Below, in pieces: positions 48,511 through 59,848 of a stretch of DNA of 64,000 nucleotides. The notes under the pieces were generated by a model that saw only the letters and a list, made by a program, of their open reading frames with translations, did not search any database and was not told the DNA's origin. Position numbers and translations under genes: made by a program. Source of the DNA: Eopsaltria australis (Eukaryota; Chordata; Aves; Passeriformes; Petroicidae); NCBI GenBank assembly GCA_034509425.1, contig JAVTVJ010011652.1:3197501-3261500 (forward strand). The letters are read 5' to 3'. The stretch's first letter is position 1, and every line of letters begins with the position of its first letter.

Positions 48511-50900
48511 TGTTACAAAGAAGCCCCCAAACCAAAAGTAGCGATTCAGAAGGGCAGGGTAAAGAAAAAATATTAATGAAAGCCCGTGCCAGTGGTCAGC
48601 CCCTAGCATGTGAGAGTGCAGAGTTTTGGAAGCATGGAGTACATTAAACACAACACACCCCTTGCCTCCCCCATAATTAAGTTAGAGATGTGAGAGCAAA
48701 AGCAATAGAGGCTGTCTGTTTAGTTTCTCTGCTTGGCAGGGCACCACACACACATGCACACAATTTTTCCTCTCCTCCATTTGTGAAAGGAAGGGGGGGG
48801 TGGATGGTGGGGGGCGGGGGGGGAATATAAAGCCCAAATGAGCACATAAACAAAAAAACCCAAAGCAAACACAAAAAAAAATTCCCAGATTTCAAAGAAG
48901 GAACACACTACTGCTCGAAGAAATGCCAAAATACCTTCTCCATCCCTTTATTCTACCGTAGACAGTCACTCAACCCATCAGGAAAATTATATTAAAAAAA
49001 TAACAACAACAGCAGAAAGGAGACAGGACCTTTTGTACAATCCAGCTGGCTTCTGTACCTTGACTTTCATATCAGATATTTATTTTGGCATGTGGGCAGT
49101 GGGGGAAGGGGAAACATCTCTGGACACTGTATGACATCCTCCAGCATGGTGTAACAGTTCAGAGCACAGAGGAACATCCCTGACTGTCACCCCTGAGTGC
49201 TGAACATGCCATGTGATAATGCACAATGCCTTTGTCCCGTACAGTGTCACACAAACAAATCACCGGGCACGGTGGGGGGAAGTCCCAGAAAAGAACACAT
49301 GATCCAGCTTCAGCCCTATGATCTGGGTTCAGCCAAAGAGGTGGCATTGCCCAAAGCCACTGCTCAGGCAGGTTTGGGACCAAAGTGGTCTCTCAGAGTT
49401 TGCCAGGTGGGCTGCCAGAGTCACCCAGCACTGCAATAAGGTATTTGCCGAGGATGCATCACCTCAGCCAGCCCAGAAGAGGCATATTTCCACCACTGAA
49501 ATGGAAAATTAAAAAAAACCCTGCTAAACAAACGCAGTGACTCAACTGGGCATAAGGGCTTGGTGTAAAGTTCAGAAATTGGTCTATGCATGCTAATTCC
49601 ACCTTGAAATGTGTATGCAGGAAGGCTATTCCTGCTTTCTCAGTGGAATGAAGATATTAAATAACCAGCTCTGAGATGCCAGACAAGCTGATGGCAATAA
49701 AAAAAAAAATTAAAAAAAAGAAAAAAACAAGCCCCGACCCTTGTATTTTAATCCAAACAGACCACGCCACACGAAACCAAGATTAGCTGGGGCTCTCTGG
49801 TATCAGCAACTGCCTACCACAGACTCATTGTCCCTGCAGCTCCCTGGCAGTGCTGGCCCTGCACCACACCCTGTGGTTTCCCACTGACGCACGGGCATTC
49901 CCCATCCCAGCCTGCACCCAGCCACCCTCTGGCTCTGCTTTTTGAGAGACACAGACACCACTCCGACAGCCTCCTCTGGAACCTCAGCAGTGGCCTGGCA
50001 TGTTCCTCCAGCCCAGTTTCATTCACTTCTTTTAGAAGGGTAAATTTGTGTATAGCCAAGTTTAACTGCTGGGCATCCAAGGAAATAATTCAGATATTGC
50101 CCATTCAAACCCATCCTCAGAGAGTACTGGAAATGATCCCTCTCAAAATCTGCATCACCTAACAGAGGAAAAGAGTTGCCTGACACCCCCACCGAATAAC
50201 CTGGTAGTTTTGGTATCTCAACCAAATTGTGGTTTGAGACATGAGGCCTCGTCTCCATATGAAAAAGATAAATCAATCTAGAATACATAAATGCAATTTT
50301 AAATGAGAGTATCTATTCTAGATCAAATACAGATGCAGAATTCACAGCTTCAGAATAATAGCATCCTCCCAGTTTAGTTTAATCTACTTTGAAAGCAAAT
50401 TACTCTGTGCTAGGCAGAGGCACTCATTCCCCAACAAAAGCATCCTCACACACCAAGTAGCTCCTCGAGAGCAATCTCGTGTGTAGATGGGGCATTGTTT
50501 CTCACAGACAGGAGCCTCTTGCTGTGCCTTCTCTCCCTAAAATCTGTAAGAAGTCGCTGGTACTGAAGAACTTCTTTGTTTCACCTGAGTGCTTCTCAGG
50601 CCAGGTTACACAGCCCTTCACAGCCTCCCCACCACAATGAGATACCACCATTAACTGACCAGTATTTTAGTCTGAACTTTTCTCCACTGAAGGCAACTTT
50701 TTTTGCCTCTTGGAAGGATCTGTAAAATATCCTATAAGTCCATATTAAAATATAAACAGAAGCAAACAGCATTGTCTCCAAAGCAGGGTCTCTCTGCACA
50801 TTTCGAAAGGCTTTGCACAAAGTTTCCACGCTTGACAAGGAGCATCTCATGAGGGCAACACACTCCAGCTGGTTGCACAATGACAGCAAATGCCAGAAAA
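48511..50900. other. Non-coding stretch with simple repeats
   Basis: It holds the G-rich tract at 48793 and A-rich tracts (for example 49697-49730). No gene is supported. Confidence 0.45.
48793..48823 (+). other. G-quadruplex-prone tract
   Basis: Runs of 8, 6 and 8 G at 48793-48800, 48809-48814 and 48816-48823, with two GG pairs between, lie within 31 bases. The G-rich strand is plus. The long runs can supply the four triplets needed for a quadruplex. Such long G runs are also common sequencing trouble spots. Confidence 0.75.
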
Positions 50901-50904
50901 ACTC

Positions 50905-51105
50905 CAAGTCTAATCTGAGATCTGACACTGACTTGTTGTGTGGGCTTGGGCAAACCACTTAACCTTTCTGCATCTCAGCTTTTCTGCCCATAAATGAGGG
51001 TAATAATGCTGAGCTCCTTCTTCCCCCAGGGACTGATAGGGAGCCTGAGGTTTTTATGGCACTTTGGAAATGTGAAGTGCTACATAAGTGCAAAGTACCA
51101 TTATC
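50905..51105 (+). mobile_element. MIR SINE, well preserved, nearly full body
   Basis: The MIR order is kept: GATCTGACACTGACTTGTTG, TGTGGGCTTGGGCAAACCAC, TTAACCTTTCTGCATCTCAG, ATGAGGGTAATAATG, and the L2-like 3' part GTGAAGTGCTACATAAGTG...ACCATTAT. This covers the central core and tail over about 200 bp. MIRs have been inactive since well over 100 million years ago, so this degree of preservation in a probable bird genome is notable. Only the 5' tRNA-like head is poorly matched. Confidence 0.85.
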
Positions 51106-53399
51106 TAGAACTTCCACCATCACCTCAACGTGCAGGTGCAGCAGATGCTGGTGAGAAGCGGCCTGCAGGGAAGACTCCAGGCAAACTGAATGGCCATGTT
51201 TACCCTGAGGTTTCACTGGGAAGAGGTTCAAGCAGCAAAAGGGGGATTTAAAAGTCCTTTCCTACCTCCTCACAGAGTGATATCTAATACAGAAGGTACC
51301 CAATGCAAGGGCAGTATGGGTGCAGAGCTGTGCAGGAGTCATTCATCCCTTAGACAGGTACAGCTCTCCTGCTGACAGCACAGGGCAGGGATTGCTCCCT
51401 GCTTCAATGGCCTTATCTCAAATCTGTGGCAACTCTCAATCACACCTCCTAACACCCAACCAGAACAACAGGAGTGTTTCTCTGAGCCCTTCACTGAACC
51501 ACCACCACACCTGTATCTCACCAGGCTGAGTCAATATTCACAGGAGAAGCACAGCAACAATAAGTTTCCAAGCCCTTACACCACCCAGCACGTGCTCATT
51601 CCAGAAGGCAGGCAAACAACATCCAACTCTTACAAAGTGTGACTTAGCCCATTTCTTGCTTTGCTAGTTACCCAAACTCCACAAGCAGGATTGAGGTCCT
51701 GTGAGGTGAAGGGACATGAGAGAACATGATGCCCAAGCTCCATGGGCTCGTCCAGGCATGTCCTAGAACAAGGGTGGGAGACAAAGCGGAGCAGATGACC
51801 TGCTGATTACACCTCACCAAAACCTTAATAACATAAGCAAAGGTTAAAGATGCTGCTCATCCTGGACAATTGAGCTGCCTTTAAGGGTTATAGACACCAC
51901 ACATAGCTATAAAGAGCATTTTCTCCCCAGTGTCCCCCTATCTCCCCACCTACCAGTTCATCTAAACTAGAGAATTAACTATTTGCTAACTGGGACATCT
52001 AGGAAAAGGTGGCCCTGAAAACTATTGTGGCAACTAAACAGACACATAGATGGGCTGTCCAGCAGACATCTTGTGAACATATTCTGCAATGGCACTAAAA
52101 ATAGCATTGTTTCACCTGGAACAGCAGCTATGTCTCTCTAGGAGATGGGGAGGAGCAGAGAAGCAGAGCTCTCTTGTAGGCTGTTATTATAAGTAATGAG
52201 TTTATTTTCAAATCAAAGTTGACTGTTACTCATGACTAGAAATGGGTGGAAATTTCAAAATAGTCCTAAGAAAATACTTCAAACTACTGATTTCTTTACT
52301 TCTGTGTTTCCAAAATAAAAAACCAGAGCAACCCGAGCTAGATCAGCATTTCGCTGTGCTCTGTAGCAAATAGGAGAAATTCATTAAGTGACAAACCTAG
52401 CTGCTTTCTGTGACTACACCAGCAAATGAATTCAGTGGTAAGGACATTTGCCAAGACAGTGAATTTATGCAAGTACTGGAGAATCTTCATGGAAAATAAA
52501 CTTTTATTAATTAAAGAGTATCACTCACTGCTCAACCCAGGGGACGGAAATGTATCACATGTTCTCCATCTCTGCTCAGAGGAGCCCCAACACCAGCCAG
52601 CTCAGGAACTGCTTGTGGATGATCTCCAAGACAAAACGCTGAGACTTGTGCATGAGTAACAAACAAAGTTCCACAAAAAATCACGATCTCTTCAGCGATC
52701 CTTCACTAACAGGAAGAGCAATTCATTTTGCTGCACGAATGATTAATTATAAATTATTAAATCCAGCTCTACTCAGGATACTTAGGGAAACAACTGCTCC
52801 AACATGTCAACAACTTTTGTTTTCTAAATCTCTGAAACCAGTATCACTTCAAAACACATATGGAGCCAGATTTTCCTCAGAAGCTCTAACGTGTGTTTTT
52901 TGTGCCCATTATCTCCAGTCCTGGCCAGACTCTAGGAGGAACAGCAACTTACTGTCTCTGCTCTGGCCTGTGGAGACAGCCTGTTTCAATAGGAGGTTGC
53001 CATTGTTTTCACCCTCTTCTCTCTCTTCCATCCATGTGAACCACACAGGGAAGCATCTGGAGAGCACGAGCTAACTTTCACCATCCTTATCACACAGGAG
53101 AGCATATCTCCCAAGCAGGAATTTGAGCAGCAGCCTGCCCATGAGCACAAGTTTTGCTGCATTACTGCGTGCAGCAGTCATGGAGGAGGCAATTTCCTGC
53201 CCGGCAGGAAGGCAGTGGAGAGCCCTGGGCTGCTCACGGCCTCCCGCCTGCCCACCAGCAGCAGGCAGGGGCTGGGGAAGGACAAACGTGAAAGCAGGAG
53301 AAAGTGTGGGGCTGCAAACATGCATCTGAACACAAAGCAGCCAGAGGATGCACGGATACAAAAATGGGATGCATTATTATTCCATAAATTAAGTTAAAG
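51106..53399. other. Non-coding stretch, nothing specific
   Basis: No exon is supported; the 142-codon frame at 52646-53074 has no recognised domain. A very weak MIR-like word occurs near 51690 and was rejected. A GC-richer patch lies at about 53190-53280. Confidence 0.4.
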
Positions 53400-54650
53400 C
53401 AACCTCAGCACATCCCAGACCTTTAATACCGGGCTGCTGCACACCAAGCGAGTTGGCTTCCAGCCTGCAAAATGTTTCAACTTCACTCAACTGAGACAAG
53501 ACCCACGTTTTATTAAAAGAGGTTTATCTTCCTGCAAATAAACCTCAACAGCTTTTGCGCCCTGAAGAAGCAACTTCGGTTTGCGTCTCGCCCTCCTCCC
53601 CCCTGCCCACAACAAAACACACATTCAAAATCTGATGAGTAAAGAATTACCAGTTACAGCTTTCTGGACCTTGCCCATGTTGGGCTGGTATGCAACAGGT
53701 TTCAATGTTTGTTTTTATAATAAATAAAGCAAAAGTATGATGAGACAACTAAGCTCCTCGCCGCTCCTCTGCCTTCTTTGAAGATGGCTTTTTATTTCGA
53801 GACTTAAGCAGAACAGTAAAGCGGTTAATAAAATAAAGGGCATTCCCTATCTTGCATTTCAGCCTCTTCCAAATAATCTAGACAGCCTTAAAATATCTTA
53901 AAATATCAAGCTTGCCTGTCAGCCATTTAATGAAGAAATACTAATTTTTAAAAAAAAAAATGTAACACACGCACATTCCCTTCTTCTTATGTACCTACTG
54001 GTCTGCCCCATGATCTCATTTTTCCTGATAAAAAGCAAAAAAATTAGAAGGGCAAAAAAACTCCAAAACACGTTTTTCTAAGCCAGGAGCAAAACCTAAA
54101 TAAAATTAAGGAAGTGTAAAGCCCAACTTTAACAGCAGACAAGTATGCAGAGAACACTGTGACCTTCCCTTATCACCCACTGACATGCTTAATCATTTCC
54201 AAACAAAAATGCTGTTTTCTGCCACTTCTTCACTCTGTGAGCACCTCCAGCTCCTGCACGGCCAGTAAAGAGTTAAATCTCCCACTATCCCCTGCTGCCT
54301 GCGAAAAATCACTGAAACAATTGAGACATTGTCCAGTGAACAAGACTCCCAGGGCCTGACATTTTTGTTTATGTCCCAGTTCTCAGCCTGTCAATTTTCA
54401 CTCCCAACGTTAAAAGCCTGGCTTGCCCCAATACAGTCTGCCCTCGTCTGAAAAGGCTCCACTTCATTTATTTTATTAAAGCTATGGTGTGTTTATGATT
54501 CAGAGCTCTCCCCATCCGAGGACCTGTTGGTCCCATCCCCCTGCCTTCCTCCCTGCCCTGCAATAGCGACTTCCTAACTCTGAGGAGGCTTTGCAATGCC
54601 TTTTGCGGAGCCATTGCCCAGGAAAATAACTGTGCTTAGGTTAAACACCA
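53400..54650. promoter_or_regulatory. Candidate conserved non-coding segments
   Basis: CpG-retaining words (AATACCGGGCTGC, CAAGCGAGTTGGC, CTTTTGCGCCCTG, CTTCGGTTTGCGTCTCGCCC, CTCCTCGCCGCTCC, AAAGCGGTTAATAAAATAAAG, CCCTCGTCTGAAAAGGC, ATCCGAGGACC, AATAGCGACTTCC) sit among AT cores, with one A run near 53949. The pattern continues to the next entry, giving a third enhancer-like cluster. Not aligned, so tentative. Confidence 0.3.
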
Positions 54651-54799
54651 ATGTCTGCATTTTCCTGGAGTATGAAATATGTGTTACTGAACTCCAGTCC
54701 CTTAAAATAGCCTTTCATTATTAACCACGGTAGGGTAGAGGGGAAGGGAGTTGGATACTAAGCCAGAGTGGCAGGAACTTTTAAAACAAAATAAAGTTA

Positions 54800-54895
54800 A
54801 TTAAAAAAAAACAAAACAAAACAAACAAAAAAAACCAAAAACACCCTGGAAAAAAAAAAAAACCCAAACCACACACACCCACTCTGGCTACCCAG
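54800..54895. repeat. A-rich / AAAAC low-complexity tract
   Basis: AAACAAAACAAAACAAAC units, then a run of about 14 A, then CCCAAACCACACACACCC. It is a simple repeat; a retroposon tail is possible but I recognise no body. Confidence 0.75.
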
Positions 54896-54949
54896 CAGCA
54901 AACTAGAAAATACATGTAATGGAGTAAAACAAACATCTTGGAGCAAAGC

Positions 54950-55270
54950 AGTGTTTTCTCGGCTGCTTCGCGGCTGCATTTCCTGCCTGCGTTTTCATAA
55001 TGACCGGAGCGTCAGGCCCAAAATATATCCCTCTCCTTCACCCCCGCCGTCCTCTCCCCCCATTCCCAGCACATTTTTTTTTTCCTTCGTTACGCTCTCA
55101 ATACTTTATCTCCATGAAAAGCACACACAGCGGTCACCAGCGTTTCCTGTTTGCCGAGTGTGCTTTAACTATATCACACCCTCGGCTGCTGCGCTGGAAT
55201 GCACAGCATATGGCATTGTGAAAGGGTTTACTGTCGAATAATGGCAGCAATGCAGTCCTGCTGGTTTATA
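54950..55270. promoter_or_regulatory. Candidate conserved non-coding element, CpG-retaining
   Basis: CTCGGCTGCTTCGCGGCTGC, TGCGTTTTCATAATGACCGG, AGCGTCAGGCCC, CCCCGCCGTCC, TTCGTTACGCTC, CAGCGGTCACCAGCG, CCGAGTGTGC, CTCGGCTGCTGCGCTGG and CTGTCGAATAATGG lie in about 300 bp. The density of CpGs and AT cores is high. It is too small and AT-mixed for a normal CpG island. No exon is recognised. Confidence 0.4.
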
Positions 55271-55325
55271 TCAAACCCTGTCACTCTCTTCATGGAGGTC
55301 TCCCTCGTGCTCTCCGAGAGGAGAG

Positions 55326-55358
55326 GTAAAACACACACACACATACATACACACACAA
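55326..55358. repeat. CA microsatellite
   Basis: (CA)n with CATACATA interruption, about 33 bp. Confidence 0.85.
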
Positions 55359-55868
55359 CTTCAGCTCTCATGTAGGACCTCAGCAGAAGCCCGTCTGAAT
55401 CAAGACCTGGCGTGAGAACTCAAGGCAAGGAAGATTGCAAATTATGAAGTGGTAACTTGCAGCCACTCTGAGATTTGTTTCAAATATTAGTCCCCATAAT
55501 GGAACCTTCTACAGATAAAGAAATGGGCTGTTAATGATTTTTGAGCTGCTCACTGGATTCCTGTGGGCACAGCCAGCATGGGATGAAGGATGGCTACATT
55601 CCTGAGCCCCTCTTCTCTGGAGCAGCAGTCTGAGCAGCTCCCTGAGCTCTATCCCAAAGCACAGCTTCATCTTTCCTGCTTTCAAAAATCAGCACTGATA
55701 ATATTTGGTTATGAAAACATCCACGTGAAAAGCAAACACACACCATCACCTTTCACTTTGGGTCAAAGTTTCAAAACCGCATTTTCATTTAATTGCTCAC
55801 TGGTTGATTTTTGGTTTGGTGTTTTTTTTTTTTTTTAAGCAACTTTGAAAGAAAAATACTTCCCAACT

Positions 55869-55911
55869 AAATAAATAAATAAATAAATAGCTAGATAGAT
55901 AAATAGATAAA
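55869..55911. repeat. (AAAT)n / (AGAT)n microsatellite
   Basis: Five AAAT copies followed by TAGATAGATAAATAGATAAA units. Confidence 0.9.
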
Positions 55912-55974
55912 GCGCTGCTTCCAGCTGCAGTCAGGTTTAGCTAAGATGCTCACAAAGGTTATACTTCAAAGTGC

Positions 55975-56160
55975 TTTTGTGCAGATCTTGAAATGCCTTC
56001 CCATGCCCGGATGCATTCGGCCAGCAGATGCTGAAACGAGTAGCAGTACTTTTAAAGCCCATTGAAATGCATCCATCCACCCTCTCTTCATAAAAGGAAG
56101 CCTTACTTAACAGGCATTTATTATTGCTGAACTAGGGTTGAAAGTTCAGTGTCCTTATAG
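55975..56160. promoter_or_regulatory. Candidate conserved non-coding element
   Basis: CATGCCCGGATGCATTCGGCC, GAAACGAGTAGC and ATTTATTATTGCTG occur in repeat-free sequence. Texture only. Confidence 0.3.
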
Positions 56161-56308
56161 ACCAAAATTATCAAGATTTCTGAGTTTGCAGCCCACGTTT
56201 AAGTCCTAATGAGCTATTGTACCCACTCACTGCTATTAACTCTTTGATGTCAGGAACCCATGATGCTCTTTTAAATGTCTCACAGATGTCCAAGGGAAAA
56301 AGTGCAAA

Positions 56309-56336
56309 GCTCACCTGTGCTGAAGGACAGGTGAGC
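56309..56336. repeat. Perfect 10-bp stem hairpin
   Basis: GCTCACCTGT (56309-56318) and ACAGGTGAGC (56327-56336) are exact inverted copies around GCTGAAGG. The CACCTG/CAGGTG words are E-box (ZEB/SNAI-type) sites in opposite orientation, 16-18 bp apart. The structure is seen directly; factor binding is inference. Confidence 0.7.
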
Positions 56337-58780
56337 AACTGGGTTTTTTTTTTGCCTTTGGTCCCCTCCAGCAAAATATGCAAAGACAACTACAGCATTA
56401 AATATGCATGTCAAAGACAGGCTAGCCTACCAGTTTGGACTGTGAACTCAGACTCAGGGGAGCTGTACATCGCTTCCAGCTTTGCCATGATCTGAGATGC
56501 AGAACACGTTACCTTTCTGGGAAAGGGACGTGAGCATACGGTGCCCGTCACACCACACACGTAGAGCAACCCAACCGCTGCTGTGCCGTGCACTGCACAG
56601 CCCCATCTCCCCTGGATTTGGGCACTCTGAGGCAGCAACAACAATCTGCTTTTCTGGCAGTTCCTTGCCTACTAGATCTTCCTAAATACAGGTAACAATA
56701 AAATGATAATGAAATTATCTTTAATTTGCACCAAGCGCTTTGACCTGCTCATTACACAGTCACATCAGTGAAACTGTGCCCACAGGGAGAAGCCACTATC
56801 ATGCTTGAATGGCACTTGGGAAGGGAAGGGTACCTAATTTTCCAGCCCCAGACTAAGGCCCCCAATCCAACTACCAGTGAACAGGAGCAGGGTGATGCTT
56901 TAATTCAAGAGTCACAAACCCAGCTGGGCACCCAGGCATGGAGCAGCTTGAATTGGCCAGATGAGAACATGGCACCAGCTCTTTGACTGTTCTCCACTCC
57001 CACCAGTGCTGGGACTGCTCCCTCACACTTTCTCACTATTTACTCATCCCACAGATTCCTCAGCACAGTGATCTGTGGTGTCCAAGCGCTGCCTGTGCAG
57101 GAATGGAGTTTAACAATCCATCTCCGGTGTGAGCGGACGCTCCCTGGACATGCCCCGGGCATGACGAGCAGAACAAGTCACTGCAGGGTGAGCCCAGCAA
57201 GGCCTTACAGCACCTCTGCAACTGCCTGGCCACATGCTGCACACCTTCAGCCCAAATGGCAGCTGCTGCCTCACGCTTACCCCTCGGGCAGCAATTGTGG
57301 AGCAACCAGCATTGCCTCAGATTCACACCGGAGCTTATCCCAAAGTAACCCATCCTGGCCACCAGAGCCCTTTAATAAGGAGCAGGTTATTTCATGTCCA
57401 GTAAACGACTGCCTTCCAAAGAGCTGGACATGCCTGAAAAGCATTGACATGAGGAGTCAACGTGCAGTTACAGCTTTAGCAATTCAAACTCTTGCTTGCT
57501 TAATATTAATTAACCACGTAGACATGCCCAACATGCAGTGACAGAAGTTCTGCCGCCAGGGAAAACTTCACTGCAGACATTTGGGGTTTTCTAATGATAT
57601 GGCTTCCATGCACCTGCTTGGCAGGAGCCATAAGTGCACAGTAAGAAAGTCTGGAGGCTTTCAGGTCTCTTCATTCTGCTTTCCTCCATAAAACATTATT
57701 TCCTTATTAAAGGGCAGTCACATGCCCACAACACTCAATACTGACAGAACTCTTCAGGCACAGATTAGGGCAACTTTTTTTGTTTTCTTTCCTTTCCCAG
57801 ACAGTATCCTTCCAGCCAGGAAAGGAGACCATGGACAGGTTTTGTCCATTTCCCAGTGGGCAGATGAACATCAAGGGACCAAAACCCTTCTGCAATTCTC
57901 CTTCTACTACTCATCCTACAGCCCCTGGGACAAGCTCCAGGGGACAAGAGTTCAGGTCACACTATTCCTTCTCTCCCTATTTCTTTTCAGTAGCTGGGGG
58001 ACAGGCAGAGGCCACAACCATCTCTCAGGAAGGGACTTCATTTCATATAAATGCTCATTTCCAGCACCCCAACTCAGAAAAGCATCACTACACAAGACAA
58101 TACTTTGAGCACATGTTTAAGTGTTGTCCTGAGCACCGATGAACATCAACGCATGTTTAATGATTTCTTGAATCAAGGCCTAAGAAGTAAAAAGGAAGGG
58201 GAAGCTAGTTTCCACAGTAATAGTAGTTGAGAAGTCTTTGAGTTGTGCCAACAGGAAAAATGCATGTTAGAGAACTGCTCGCCTCTCCTAGGAAACTGCA
58301 CCTCTTTCTGCAGGCCTGCACTGCAGGGCCAAGGGACAACATCAGGCCCTTAATCTCTACCAAGAAGGTAGAGAAAGGTAGAGAAAGTTGTGGAAAAAAA
58401 AAACAATAACAAAAAAACCCTCAAACCAATGCCCAAAACTTGATTATTTCTTCTTTCCACCAGGGAGGTTAGTCAGAAAACACCCTTCCTCTTGTATACA
58501 CACAAACATATGTGCTCAAACCATGCATGTCCATGACCAGCTACCAGCCTATCCCTCATTTTGCACACATCATTCCTACAGATGGGAACCTGGGTGCATG
58601 GCTACTGCCAGCCAAGGTAGAGGAAGGACTGATCCAGCTCCCCCAAACTTACTAATTCAAAGAGATGAGGTATAAGGTACATCTGACACAAGGACCTAAA
58701 TGACTCCAAAAGTAACTTTCCTCTAAGGTCTGAGACATGTTAGGATTTTAGGTTTAGATTCCAAAAATTACTTCCATTTC

Positions 58781-58796
58781 TTTTTTTTTTTTTTTT
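58781..58796. repeat. Poly-T tract
   Basis: A run of about 16 T followed by CAG, which mimics a splice acceptor but leads to no open exon. Confidence 0.75.
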
Positions 58797-58867
58797 CAGC
58801 TTTCCTGTGGAGCTACAGGCTTTTTTGCTTGCCTCTAAAACCCAGACATGGGAAACATCAGTTTCTC

Positions 58868-58965
58868 AAAATCAGCCTGGGAAAGTTACTTAGAATCTGT
58901 TCTGGCCACACTGGTGAAACAGAGGAGTGAGCAATGCTTCCCCACCTTGGCAAAATGTTCCATGA
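58868..58965 (+). mobile_element. Possible MIR fragment
   Basis: AGCCTGGGAAAGTTACTTAG, then CACTGGTGAAACAG vaguely follows the MIR core (ACCTTGGGCAAGTTACTTAACC). Weak. Confidence 0.3.
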
Positions 58966-59539
58966 CTTTACTCACAGGTATCTGTTAGGTACGAGTGAAG
59001 CTTCCAAGTAAGCTCCCCTGGAACCAGAACCCTGTCACCAGCCCACTGCATATCCAAACCCAAAATCTGTTTGACAACTATTTCTAGCTTCCTTTTGTGA
59101 AAGTAAGCATAGAACACTGCCTGGGGACAGATTATAGAGGTGGAAGCTTGTCTTACGAAGGCATCACTCCTTGTTATTTGTAACATCTCTAACTCCCAAA
59201 GGCTTTCCAAGATGGGTCTGCCCCTTGCCAAACAGGTCTGCATAGGGTAGAGCAGAAAGCATCCTTCCTTCTTTTTATGCTGTGGCTTACAAGGCAGCTC
59301 CAGTTTCTTTCACTTGAGAGAGCAGAAATGTCTATATAGTCCATGAATAATCTAATCCCAAACCACATGAACTGGTGAGAAAGCAATAATCCTGGGCTTG
59401 AGCAAACTGGCAAAAAAATTATCCTGAGCCCAGCAATGCCAGTTTCCTTCCTTTCTTTTTAATGAAAAATACATGCTATTTACTTTACTACAGCACCTGG
59501 ACACAGCACAAAGACCTTGTTTAGACAGAAAATAGGCAG

Positions 59540-59848
59540 TTCCTATTCAAGTGGGCTCATCTGCACCGGGAAAGTTTTTGTGCTCAAGTGTGAATTGAAA
59601 AACGCAGAACAACTATTTCGAATTATCTTTCCGTGTGGACACTGTTATTCAGCACTAAGAGTTCCTTTGTGAGATTTAGCTTAATCCGTTTCCAAAGCGG
59701 ATTAAGCTAAACCACACAAAGGACCTCTTACTGCTGAATAAGAGTGGCCGCATGGAGAGATAATGAGGAATAGTTATTCTGAGACAGCTCCTTCCACTGC
59801 ATATTTGGGCTTTTCCACTCTGCATCAACAAGCCCAAAGCTGTACTGG
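59540..59848. mobile_element. Long imperfect palindrome, probable fossil MITE
   Basis: The centre is ATTAATCCG-type sequence: TTAATCCG (59681-59688), loop TTTCCAAAG, CGGATTAA (59698-59705). Pairing continues outward with the same register (paired coordinates sum to 119386). By hand count it is about 23/25 for 59664-59688, 20/23 for 59641-59663 and 23/30 for 59611-59640, so about 66 of 78 pairs per arm. Weaker, gapped matches (TGCA, GGAAA and TGGGCT words) suggest the arms reach about 59540 and 59848. Palindromic elements of this size are typical of miniature inverted-repeat transposons such as amniote Harbinger- or Mariner-type MITEs. I cannot assign the family or see certain target-site duplications. 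Its RNA would fold into a long hairpin, so a small-RNA precursor is an alternative. Confidence 0.7.

Larger units (their letters stand above)
56161..59539. other. Non-coding stretch with sparse features
   Basis: The 157-codon (57068-57541) and 128-codon (57722-58108) open frames have no recognised domain. A TTAATATTAATTAACCACG word lies near 57500. Two tandem GGTAGAGAAA copies occur near 58367-58387. A poly-T run lies at 58781-58796. Confidence 0.4.

Noticed and set aside
51690..51750. MIR-like words (ATTGAGGTCCTGTGAGGTGAAGG)
   Set aside because: Only a short stretch resembles MIR and the expected flanking parts are missing.
56700..56800. L2/MIR tail-like words (CACCAAGCGCTTTGA)
   Set aside because: The similarity covers only about 15 bases, and the SINE or LINE body upstream is not recognisable.
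57068..57541. 157-codon open frame, plus strand
   Set aside because: An opposing 100-codon frame covers it and the translation shows no known motif; best explained by a locally stop-poor composition.
58781..58800. Poly-T plus CAG as a splice acceptor
   Set aside because: No convincing open exon or donor follows; homopolymer tracts are common here.
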